Source: Taeniopygia guttata
Taxonomy: Eukaryota > Chordata > Aves > Passeriformes > Estrildidae
Assembly (NCBI RefSeq): GCF_048771995.1
Contig: NC_133024.1
Span: 21,592,001-21,656,000, forward strand
Direction: 5' to 3'
DNA: 64,000 nucleotides
Shown: piece after piece, positions 1 through 12,170 of the stretch
Layout: each line of letters starts with the position of its first letter
Position numbering within the stretch: the stretch's first letter is position 1
Notes under the pieces: model-generated
What the model saw: only the letters and a program-made list of their open reading frames with translations
The model's database searches: none
What the model was told of the DNA's origin: nothing
Made by a program: the position numbers and the translations under genes

Positions 1-3000
1 GCATCACTTTCTTTGTACATACAGATAGTATTTCAAGCATATCTGCATTCTGGCTCTCCTGCACCAGAATGAATCTGGATTATTTCCACTGCAAACAAAG
101 ACAGAACTTCCTGTGATTTACAGCAGAACCTTCATGTTTGGAGGCAATTAAGCACAGTTCCAGACAATCATCCATGACCCACTGTACTTGTATGAAGTTT
201 TTAGTCTATATCTGACCTTGTGTCACCCTCATATATCTGTTTAAGCACTGCAGATGTCATGTTGAGTCCAAGGACTTGCAAGTGGAGAGTACTTGTCTAA
301 TAACCTTGTAACTCCTGCAAAGCTTCTCAGGAGCAGGATGTGGTGTTCAGGCCTGATACTGCCTCTAGTGTGTCCAGCCCCCACCTCCTTTTTGTTACAG
401 ATACTCAGTGGCATTAGAGAACTGCCTCACAGCCACTGCTCTGCTGTCATTTTGGTGTAGGTCCCTGCTTTTTAGTTTGGAGTCCAAATAAAGTGACATT
501 TGGTATTTACAAACCATGTAGCCCATGCAGAGCATTGTCAGAACATGAAGCTGCTGACCCACATGCCAGCTGTATGAATTAGGTCACCCTGGCTCTGTTT
601 TGTCTTCATAGTACAGATAAGGAAAATAATTTATCCCTGAGGAAAGTGGGCTGGAAGTCAGTACAAGGATTTTAGTCCCAGCAGATTTGTGTTGTTTTAT
701 TTACTGGCCCTAAGAGGGGATAATGAAAATGAGCAGGGGGAGAAAAGTCATAAAGTCCAAGGTGCATGCTGTGCCCCAGCCAGAAGATGCCATGTATATG
801 AGCCAGGCATTGCCTCTAAACAGAAGCCTGTGTTACCTTGACAATACTGAGATCCCAGCAAGAGACAAGTCTTGTTTAACTGATCTGCAAGTAAATGCAT
901 AGGAATAGACCATGCTTGCCCCACAGCCATTGCAGTACATTTGCTGAGAAGGAAGCAGGAAGAGGATTCAGCCCATGGAGGACTGAGAGGAGGTATAACT
1001 TTCCTGAAGTTGGAATAAAACCTGTGTTAAAGCAAGACTTAAACCCCTTTTCCCCCTTTTCCCTTTCAGCGCTTAACCATTCCCTTCTCCAGACATCCCT
1101 CTGTGGCTGTGCCTGCAAAGCTGTCATTCTGAGGAGCATTAGGAGCTGCCTCTGAAGTGACTTCAGTGCAATTTCTCTCTTCCTCACCCCCGCACCCTCT
1201 CTCATTAACTTGAAAGCTCCTATTTATAAATCTGCTCAAGATTGCTTGTTCAGAAAGGAGGAGCCGAGACACTGCACACAGACTAAGAGACTCAGCAGAG
1301 ATGCAGGCAAGAGCTACTTCTCACTCAAAGGGTAATAACCAGATGGAACAAGTCAGCAGGAAGGGTGCCTGAAATGTCACAGAAATGACATCAAGCAACA
1401 GCTAGAGCTGTGTGTCTGCAGGCAGAACGGGGAGAATCACAGGATCACAGGAAACAGTAAGAAAGAAGGGCTGAGAGGAAGCAAAATATTTAAGTGCGTA
1501 AACATATTGGACTAAGTGATAATTTCCCTTGACCGCCACAAAATAATGCATTTTTGACACTCTCTCCCAGCCTCTGTGACCGTGATGAACAGGAGGCCTA
1601 TAAAGCTGGCTTGCTGTGAAAAAGCGTGCCAGGCTACTAACTGTGGAGTGACTTGTCATCTCTGTTGTTAAACAGCTCACTTGCCTCCCTGAACCTCAAA
1701 CTTGTTAAACTCAGGCCTACCTGCAAGTTCTGTAGCACCTGGTGATTTTGTACTGGCAAGCTAGAGAACAGGCTGATGTCGACTTCAGCTCCTGTGATGG
1801 GAGAAGTGAGTACCTAAATAGCTGTCCTACATTGTATGGCAGTATTCACAACAGCCTGACTTCCTTTCTCTTTACTCCTGACTGTATTTTATGACAATGA
1901 TCCAGACACAACCTAGCTATCTCTGCTTTTCTGAAGAAGCACAGCACAACAATGAAAGATCAGACAAGCTCATATGCTATGGAGATAGGGGGGAAAAAAG
2001 GCCAGTCCCTAAGTTTTACATAAAGAATAAACAAAAGTGCAGTAACCCATAAGGAGTCACATTCATGGAGTGAAACAGAATCACATTGTTCAATACCTCA
2101 GAGGAGAACAAAGAGGTTCAATGACAACCCAAGACCAAAGCCATTTCTGCTAAGGAATCTGCATCCGCATCCTGAACATAACCTCAGCTCTTCCCCTTCC
2201 GGCTTAACAAGTGATTTCATGGAGCCCTTTGTGCCAGCATGCAGGCAATTCCCCGAGCTGCTTTTCCTCACTGGCCTTCTCACTAGAGGGCAAAGGATGT
2301 GCTATACCAAGTGCTCTGCTCTGCTCTTTTGCAGTCTGAATTTTTCCTGTTACTCTCAAAGGTTTACTCTCCTTGTCATTTATGCTCCTGGGAGCTTTGT
2401 CATCTGATACATTATTATGTTACTTAAAAAATCCCAAATTTAAAGCCCACAATCTTACCAAGGTAAAGTCTCAATGTATTAAGTCATAGTTTACAGATCC
2501 AGTAAAGGACAAGCATTCCCACAAAATGCCCATGAGGTGGCAAAGACAAGACACAACTACTGAAGAAAAGGGAGGGAATGAGAATATCAAGAATTAGGGT
2601 AACAAAAATAATGTGATGTGCACAGTTGTGACATTTTCAGTCCGATGATTTCAATGATGGTATGCTGGACATACCAGAGTACTGGGACACTCTTACAATA
2701 ATACCAAAACATTTCTAAGAAGAAAGTTACTGAATTTGTATTCATTCTCTTTGTTGGAGAAAACCTGATACAGTTTGTGGCATCATCTGACATATCTTAC
2801 ATATTTAAGAAGTGCTCTGTAGACATCAGAGAAAAAAACATTGCTCTATCTAAAGCATGTCTCAGTCACAGACACAGACAGAGGTGGGTTTAGAAATGAG
2901 CTGTGAAAACTGTCAAAGGTCTAGAAAACCTGCTAAAGAAAAATTATTGAAGGAATTGCATTTACTAGCTTTAGGAAAAATAAACTTGAGTAGGAACATG

Positions 3001-5949
3001 GCAAATTGTCCTTTAGCAGAGCTATAAAAAGGACAGGGATTAATTGTTCTCTGCTTCTGTGACAGGAGGGGTGTGCCACAAATAGTGGCCAGCTTTGTTT
3101 GCATAAACAAAGATTTTGGTTAAGTATCTGAAAGACATTTATTCTGAAAATAGGAAGAAAGAAGCAGTGAAACAGCCTTGAAGGCTGTGAAGTCCCTTAG
3201 GAACAAAGCTGTGTTAGTCAGTGATGGTGGTGGCACGTTTACTTTTTCATAAGGAAGGGGCCTCTTAGGTCCTTCCATATTTCTATGATTTGTACTAAGT
3301 CTGCAGTTCTAGCAGAGCAAGGTTGCAAGATGTAATCTCATTTTATAAATAAACAGAAATCTCCTTTGTGTTCCAAACAACCAAACCTGGAAAGGGAAAC
3401 AGTTTGGGGAAAACAAATGCCCCAAGAACCTTTGAAGATTCATAGGTGTAATTTGACCCTGTAGTTCTATTTAGGAGTATCTGTGAAGAGTGTACTGGGT
3501 TGAGGAGGCTGAAGAGAGGGAAAGGACCCCTACTCCTTGTCCTTAGCTTTGTGGCAGGACAAACTGGCTTATCCTATGTATAAACAGGCAGTTTCAGGGC
3601 TGGCAGTGGGATCCAGCCTGTATCTCAGCGACTACACTCAAAGTGTGCAAATAACAAAACTTCTAACAAAATTTTATTAATGGAAATATCCTGAGGTAGC
3701 TAAAGTGGTTCACAATTTCGAAGCTGGAGTAGAAGAGAGGTTTGTGAAATTAAGATGTCTGTATTCTTTGTCTGAAATCAGAGGGGAAAGCTGAATAGCA
3801 CATTGGTAAAATACATAAACTTTAAATTACATTATGAATGACCTATGGTATAAGTACAACATAAGATTGCTGAATATTTTTAAACAGCACCTGTTGGGTT
3901 TGAGTTCAAACATTAGATTTACTCAAGTGTAAGTTATCTTAGTTAATAAAACTACAAATGATTTGGCACGGTATTGATGAAAATCTAGTATGTTTGCTTT
4001 GTGAAAATTTCACCAGGTTTTCTTTTTTAATCTCAAATAATTTGCTGATTGATAATTTCCTATAATCTCAGTGTTTATGGCTTTGCCTTTATTTTTTGTT
4101 TTTGTTTAAAAAGGAGGTTTCCATATCAAATGTAGAGGCTCCTAAACAGTGACAGATCATGACCAATGATCCTACCTTGAGCACTCAAGCACAGATGTAA
4201 GAATTGAAACACTGTGAGCTTAACTGTGGAAGGTGGTAATAACTGTTGCCCCAGTCCAGAAAACGTTATTTGTCCAGGGAATAGTGAGATTCAGCTGGAT
4301 TACTTGTGTGCTCCAACGTAAGTGCCGGGAAGGAGAGCAGTTCAATCAGGACTTGTTGGGACAAAGAGAAGCAGTGCAGATTTGATGATAGCAATGAAGT
4401 GCACTCCCTTATATTTGGAGCAGTTCCTCTGAGGTATGCAAGGGTCAGTGAAACTGGATCTGGATCTCTAAGGTCCTTTCTCCCTTTAGATTCCAGCTTT
4501 CAATATGATCCCTTTCACTTGGAATAACATCACTTGGAATAACATCCAGTTAATTGAAATAACAGATACATATCACTCACACTTTCGACAGAAGGAAGTT
4601 GCCCAGGTTCTGTAGAAATTACTTACCTTTGTGTTACATAACCTAATAAATATATATTCTCCAGGAAGATTAAGCTTGGAGTATCTAAAAGTCCAGTCTA
4701 AAGTCCACAGTGGTGAAAAAAGCAGGCTCTGTCATGCTGCCATTGCTAATGGCATGACTGTTTGGCCAGGTTAGTGTGAATTGAGGAGTCTTGATCCAGC
4801 TAAAAACAGGAGCCTTGGCTCAGCCCTGCCACAAGCATCTCTGTCCCATGCTGCACTACACAGGGCAGAAAGGCACACAACCTGATGGGGAGCCCACAGA
4901 ATAAACTGTTCCAGAAGTCAGATCCTTCCTAGGGTCTAGATGCTTGTCTCTGTCTATCAGAGCTTTGTTCAGTGTGGCCCAGAAATGAATAATGCAAAAG
5001 CCTATCTGAATCATGTGGCCTCTGCTTGTTCTCAAGTTTCTTGGTTGAACAGCATTTTACTGCAATACTGCAACATCTACATCCTGTGTGTAGGACTGTT
5101 TTCCATCTCTTTCTAGCTTCAGACTAGCAGGGCTTGGACCACTGAAAAGGATTAAGGGAAATGCAGAACAACATCAAGTCCAAAGCTCCTGGCTTAGAGA
5201 AATGGACACTTCCTGTTTCCTGCCTCTCCTATGCAAGCTGCATAGCCTGGATCTGAAAGCTGGTTAGCTCATCTCGCTGGGGGTCAGCTCTTTGAAGTTA
5301 GTAAAAAAAAAACCCAATTTGGTGCAGAGCTGTAGATGGTTATATAGAGCCTTATGCAGATGTCACTCAGTAGTGCTTATTGTATGTTGACAGGAAATGG
5401 AAATGAAAAAAATAGAGAAAACAGATAACACAAGGCTGTTACAAACTGCAAAATAAGTAGGAAACCCACTGTTTTCTATAGACTTGCAATCTCTGTTATT
5501 TGCTTTCCTTACTGATCTCTGCTCCTTCCATAGTCTCTCAGTGTGTAAAATCATAATTGCATTGCATAACTTATGGTGCTGATGTCACTGTTGAATTTGG
5601 TGCTTGGCTGTTGGATTTATTTTTATTAGATGCAGTGATTAGAATCTAAGCAGTGATCATAGCTTTAAAACTTCTATGAATTTGTACTTGTTTCCAATGG
5701 GATTTTCTTTGTACTTCTTAAACAGTTGTCTGATTCAGAATACTTATTGAAACTTGGAGAATGGATGTGTATGGAGAAGAATCAGGAGGGGAGGTTTGGA
5801 TCTTAAAAGCACAGTCAAATATTTTAAGGGCAGCAAATTTTTACTGTAGGGCAAGGTGCTTTATTGCTCAGGTTGCTGACAACTGTAAAATACCTTCCAG
5901 AAGAAACATATGGTCTCAAAAGTATTGGTAAGGGGGTTTGATGTGTTTT
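1..5949. other. Non-coding DNA, no gene recognised
   Basis: Intergenic-type sequence of average composition. Apart from the CR1-like tail near 3.25 kb, a perfect 15-bp tandem pair at 4516-4545 and a CTCF-like motif at 2280-2293, I see nothing I can support. Short frames lack codon bias and splice context. Confidence 0.6.
3240..3292 (+). mobile_element. Probable degenerate CR1 3' tail
   Basis: The words ggtccttcc and ttctatgatt, in this order and near each other, resemble the end of CR1 elements on the + strand. The match is short and divergent, and the 5' limit is unclear. Confidence 0.4.
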
Positions 5950-6233
5950 TTTATTGCACTGAACTAAAGCTAGGCCAAAGCCTGTGAGACCTACTACTGT
6001 TGAACTTACTGAGAACTGTGGAAAAGGGGTTCAGATTCCAGTGCCTGAGTTCCCAAACACCAGGTCACTAGGGAAAGATCCAGAATCAGTTCCTGAACCT
6101 TTTCAGGAATCAGTTCAAGAACCTTTTCTTTACCTGTATGTGATGAAGAGGAGTCTCAGGAAGAGGAGCAAGGAAGCTGCACTCTAAGTGAATCCGTTTC
6201 TGTACAGCAGATTCATCTGCTTATGTGGGGATG
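5950..6233 (+). pseudogene. Possible frame-broken coding relic, Pro/Glu-rich
   Basis: One + strand frame is open through 5984-6187 and reads Pro/Glu-rich with an internal repeat (ESVPEPF / ESVQEPF). From about 6138 a second frame gives an acidic Glu/Ser/Gln-rich run up to a TGA at about 6228. The change of frame in the middle of acidic sequence looks like a single frameshift in an old coding sequence, perhaps of a mobile element. I do not recognise the family, and chance remains possible. Confidence 0.3.
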
Positions 6234-9200
6234 AACTGGGGTGTCCCAGTGAGAGTAGAAGGCTACATCACATGAGAAGGGAAGCTTATGTATTTGATTT
6301 GCTTGGTTTGAAGGGGCTATATTAAATCCACACACCACAGGAATGACAGTCTTAAAAGAGCTGATTTGCTCACTAGACGACTATATTAGCATTCTTCATG
6401 TTTCATTTTGGTATTGCCTTTCCTTGACCTATCTGGCTCTACCTGCAGTTGTAGTTATTCCAGAAAAGGAGTGCCTTTTTCTGGTTTAAGATAAGCCACT
6501 CCTGTACTAGTTCATAGGTACTGCTCAGTGTTACCTCACCTGGTCTCTTCAGTGCTGTTTGCTCTCCTTTTTATGGCCATCTTGTCTCTTCAGGTTGACA
6601 GTTTTTCTGTCTTGAAATACCTGCCTATGTAGTCCTTGGAAAACCTCTTATCATGAGAAAAGTAAAAAAATATTTTTGAACATTTTCCAGCATATGTTCA
6701 TAGACACAAGAAGCAGGTACATCCTTGGGAGCTATCGACTCATAGTCCACATTTCAAAATGTGTTCTGGCACACATTGTTTGTTTGGGAGAAGTCGTAGC
6801 AAAATACTTCTGAGACATCTACACCTTGTTTATCAGGTAAATGTCATTGAACTTTTTCTCTTTTCCTTTCACCAGAAGGAAAAAACCATAAGCACACAAA
6901 AGGGTCAATGTTTTTGGAAGGTCAGTAATTCCAGATGAAATGCAAACCTAAGGCTTAAAAAAAAAAACCCGTTGAGCAATAAGGCACTTAGAGTTTGACT
7001 TTGTTACGCAAGAAACTTTCCAGCTGGCTGGCAGTGGCTCCAAAGGGTGTCTGTGTGGTTATTGATTAATTAAATCTATTGTTACTCACTTGTTTCATTA
7101 ATCCAAGTGTTTTCCCTTCACTTGTGTCCCTGCATAACCCTGTTCTAAAGATTTGGAATCTGACAGAGACAACTGTTTGAATATCAGATTGCTTATTTGA
7201 AATGCTACCTCTTCCTGTTTCAGAAATTTCTAGGCGTGGCATTTTAGACCTCAGAAGAGTGAGAAAGCTACTTCAAGTTGAAGGTGCCTTCCCTCTCATG
7301 TTCAGGCCTGGAACTCTGTAGTGTGTAATGTGCAACAGAGAGGAAGGGCACAAAAGGTTGGACCAGAGGGGTGACTCCGCTGCTTTCTGTAGCACTGCAC
7401 TCAGTTCCAGTGCTGAAACACAAACCTTAGCCTATTGTGTGAGGGACAGATGTCTCTAGAGGGTTGACACTTGCTGTTCAAGGTTCTAAATGTCTGGAGA
7501 AGAAGTGTGGAGGATGAAATTAGTAATACCAGCAAGCCAGCGGCACAGTTTTGCTTCTCCATATACCCGCCTTGGCTCCAGAGAAAATCTCTAAATAGCC
7601 TGATACCCCATAGTCCTCTGCTCATGGTCCCAACAACCAAAGACCCTGAACAGCACTGCTGCCCCAGCAGCAGGAGGCTGTGTCTAAGAAACCAGAGAAA
7701 AGCCCAGCCTTGCTAGGCCACAGAGTGCCCAGAATCTCTGTTTGCTGTACTGAGGGTACTCTGTGTGCTGGTCCCTGGCCCGTGGCCACTGCCGTGTGTC
7801 ACACAGGAAGCTGAAGCCCTGCCAGCTGGGAGCCGCTTCTGGTCTCTATCTCCAGCCATCAGAGCTGGATTGGAGCCTGTTACTCAGGCTCCTGACCTGC
7901 CAGCCTTGCACGTCCCAGGCATTTGCTTTCCCTTTCGAGCCCTTGAGATAGCAGAGTCTGTTCTACTGCGATTCATGTGTTTAGGAAATGCCAAGTCTGA
8001 ATTAACTACTGCTGGATACTGGGAATTTTTTGCTTGACTGGAAACATTTGCCAGAAAGCAGGGTGGACTGTGTTCATGCCCAAGAGCAGGGCAAACCTCT
8101 TTGATAAAGCTTCCCCACTGAAGCAATTCTTTATCGCAGCAGTGACAAGTCATTCCTAGTTCCTTCCTGCTCTATTACCAGCATTATTTCCACTGAAATA
8201 CAGGGTCATTTGAAGGATAAACCTGCAGCTGTCACTCAAGTCAAGAGAGCACCACCTTCACCTTTCTGAAGCAGGGAAAGGGAGGAAACACTTTCAGTTC
8301 AAGACGATTTGGTGGCTTTACAGTTTTGTTTGGTGAACATAAAATGGACTGGGAAATTTCAGAAGCCTCTTTCAGAAAAACCTTTACAAGTTCCTTTAGT
8401 AGATGGCTTTTACCTCAAACAATTCAACTAATTAAAATCAGTCACTTGATCTTGGAAGAACAGGGAAATTGTATCATGCACATTTCATACAGGATTTACT
8501 TAAGCATTCTCGGTTTTAGTTCTTTGGCACCTGCAGTTAGTCCTTTTGCCTGTAATTTTGGCTGGCAATAGTATTGATGCCTCCATACCAGGGAAATGGG
8601 CTTCCTCTTCTGAAGAGCAACAACAATAGTGTCAGCTGGCAGGCTCATTTCTTGCAAAAATCACAGGCAAACAAAATGTACATAGGTTGGTCTTCCAGTC
8701 CAGTAGGATAACAAAGGAGATATCTGTGCCTGGGGATGTCCATTTTCCTCCAGTTGCAGAGTGGGAGGGAGGGAGGTACCCAAAGATTGCCTTGTTGATA
8801 AGTGTAGATCACCCTGGATAAACCTGGATCACACCTGTGATAAACCTTCATGTAACACAGTATCAGGAAGGCCACCTCCTTTCCCTAAAGCATTTCTAAA
8901 TTGGACTTTTTAACCATTTCCTAGCCACAACAATGTGTTGGCCATTGTGAGAGTCCCTCCAGAGGACCTAAAACCTCAGAGAGGGGCTGGCACCGCATAT
9001 GCGGAGGAGCAGACCTGTTTACCTTGTGTGCTGCTTAGCTGTATAAATGTCCCGAGAACAGAGGAAATTTGCAGTCAATTTGATGCAAACAGAATATTTC
9101 AGCATAATTGCAGTAATTCAACAGGAATGCTGCTTTTAATTAAACATCTGTTACCTTTTTCTGATTGAATTAAATAGTCTGAACCTCTGAGGCTCACTTC

Positions 9201-12135
9201 CTTTCTATCTTAAATCTCTTTTCCTGCTGTCTGCTTTATCAATCAGTGATTGTGCCTGAGGATTTTGCAGCGTCTCTCTTCGATCAGATTAGAAATGTTT
9301 GTGGTTTCTTGCTCTCTGAAGTCTTGCATACACAAAACAATCTTCCACAGCTACTCGGCAGAGCTTTTTGTGCCAGCAGCTGCCTGCCCTTCTCTGCTGA
9401 TGCATCACTGCTGCCCTAATCTCAATGGAGGGGACTGATCCTGGCAATATTTTGATCCTATATGAATAAGGCTGCCAGTAGAAGCAGACTATGCTTTGCC
9501 ATCATACAGTGGTATCTAACACACAGGAACACAGACATAGCCTTTCCCTGAATTACAACGATGCTTCACCTGCTTTGGGAGTTGTGCTGAAGCAGTGTAA
9601 GGTGCTATGACCAAAACAGGTGCAGGCAAAACCATTTAACTCTGTACTCTATCAAATCATTTGATTGTTACCATCTTCCTCCTGAAGAGCCACCACAAGC
9701 AGTGTTGTGGGTGGTGATGTTGAAAACTGCACTATCTGGTCACAGATCCTAGTAGGGATGGCTCTTCCAGCCTTCTGTCTCTTCAGATCGTTTTCTGTTG
9801 CTTTCTCATCATCTTATCCTCATCTACCTTCTGTGTTTTTCTCTCTGCACTCTTCAAATATTTCTTTACTGGTGTTTTAGGTCACCTAAGTGAAGCTGGA
9901 AGAAAAACTGGTTATGAAAGAGCAACAGTGATAGCTTAGCAGCAGGACACCTGTGTACTCAACCCCACTAGGTTCCCTCCAATGTAAGTGCTTGGCCTCG
10001 CCTAACCTGTGGCCCCAAGCAGTCCTGCCTTTGTATTGGTTTCAATTTGCTGCAAATAGGTCACCCTATCTAAGAAAGGCTATAAAAAAAGAATCCTAAA
10101 CATTTTAATTTCTGAACTGGCAATAATCTTGGACAGTGCATGATAGAGCTTATAAATAGCACTTTGAGTGCCCGTGATGTCACAAACCACAAGAGCATCT
10201 GACTTATGATTTATTACATCAGATCATGACTTGTTCATAGGCTTGTAGTTTGCAGCTTATTTACACTCAGTACACCCACTATTATTCCTAAGCCATCCCA
10301 GTGTTATGCAGATACATAAATGCTGCCTGGAACCGAAACAGTAAACAACCAATTAAAAGTTTAACCTCTTCCTTTCTGATCTCTTCCTACATGATTAACT
10401 GAGGATGCTGTTACATAAATTACTGTTGTGTCAGATAATGAAAAATTGGTGTTCTCTCATTCACCTGTGTATCACATTTACAGTAAAAAACATTTGTAGA
10501 TTTTTAAAATATTTATGCTGAAAAATAATTTCTAATTACAACTGCATTCATTTGAAAACAAGTTCTTTCCTGTTCTTCACTGCAAGATTGTTGTTTTACA
10601 AGACTTTCTAGAAGAAAACAGCAAAAGCTAATTTCTGGAATTTAATGAAAGGAGAATTTTAATTCTTTTCATAGTTCTTGACACTGCACACATATACATA
10701 CAAATTAGTTTATCTAAACAGCAATTTGAAAAACCAGAGTTGGGCAATGTAATTAGGAAGGGAAAAGCTTCCTATTCAGATTAATTAATCTAAGTGATAT
10801 TCAATTTTTATGTCACATCTTTTTGGCAGAGGGGGTAATCTTATTTACTTTGACCATGTTTTGGAAGAGGTCAAAGTTAAGATTTAAATACAGGTCAATA
10901 TAAACCCCAGGCATTAATGAATCCTAAATGTAATGATTTTAAGATTGGAAAAATTCTTTGTTCCTCTCCCTATCTATATCACCCACTTACAGGGATTATT
11001 TGGTTTTGAATAGCCCTAATTTGCAGAGAAGAGCAATCACCTAAAAACCTACAGAAAGAACTAAGCCTTTGTTCAACTGCATTCATTTTAAAATAAAGAA
11101 AATACCACTCTGAGAAAAATGTGTGATTATATTCATGTACCTAAAAACTGGTATATCCAGGTATCTAAGAGTGTACAAGGGAGTAACTATATCATTCAGA
11201 AATGGCAAAATGGGAAATAATTTATGTAGGTCCTCTCAGCTGAGTATCAGTGATGCCTGGTACATCAGCACATGCTCTCTATCAACGGTTACTGTAAAGC
11301 ACTTCTAAACATATTCTTCTGATTTACTCCCTCACTTTTTAAAAAATCCCTCAGGTGAATCTAAGGCTGTAGGAGAAGAAAAATAATTACCAGTACTAAT
11401 GTCCTATACAATATCTGACTCTATGCCTCATTGTTTCATAGTCTGTGATCTTAAAAATGTAGTCCCCAGAACAGAAACTCCTTTTGTATTCTCACAGGAC
11501 AAACTACCCTAACCCAGCTGGTCGAAGGCGATCAAACACTACATGTCAGCGTGATTTGCAAGACAGACACAAAGGAAACTCTTTTGTAGCCAACTGGTTC
11601 TTTCTAAACATTCATTTGTATTAAAAGATTTACACTGTTAGAGACCCTTACTGGTATTGGAACTGAGTGCAGATAAGATGGTTCAAAGTGCATGAGAAAT
11701 CAGGTTTATTCAAGTCTTTTCTGTACAGATTTTGCATTAAATACCTAATCTTGTTTTTAAGTAGTGAGTTGGCTAGCTGAGGTGTACCAGTGGCCATGAA
11801 AAAGAAAGCTAATGCACAGCCTGTCAGCAGTCTTTCTTCTTGTTAAGTTTATATACATCTGCACGTGGCCTCAAAGCTGGGTTTTATTCATTGTGATCTG
11901 CTTTTAAATGTGTGTTTCCAGACTCTTGCTGGGCTAGGCAAAGAGTTTAGTGGAGATCATGGGATAGCCATGTGCTTGCTGTCTCTTAAATGAAGAGACA
12001 CAAGATGTCTAAAGTTGAAGAAAAATGCTTATCTTTGTTCAAAGAAAAAATATTTGTGCACACTGATAGTAATCTCAGGTGTTTAGTCATCAAGGAGGAG
12101 GTCTTCAAAATTCAGAAATCAAATGATAAAGCAGA

Positions 12136-12170
<35 letters not shown>

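Noticed and set aside
1434-1460. aatcacaggatcacagg, similar to the CR1 terminal 8-bp repeats
   Set aside because: Only two degenerate units and no adjoining CR1 body sequence.
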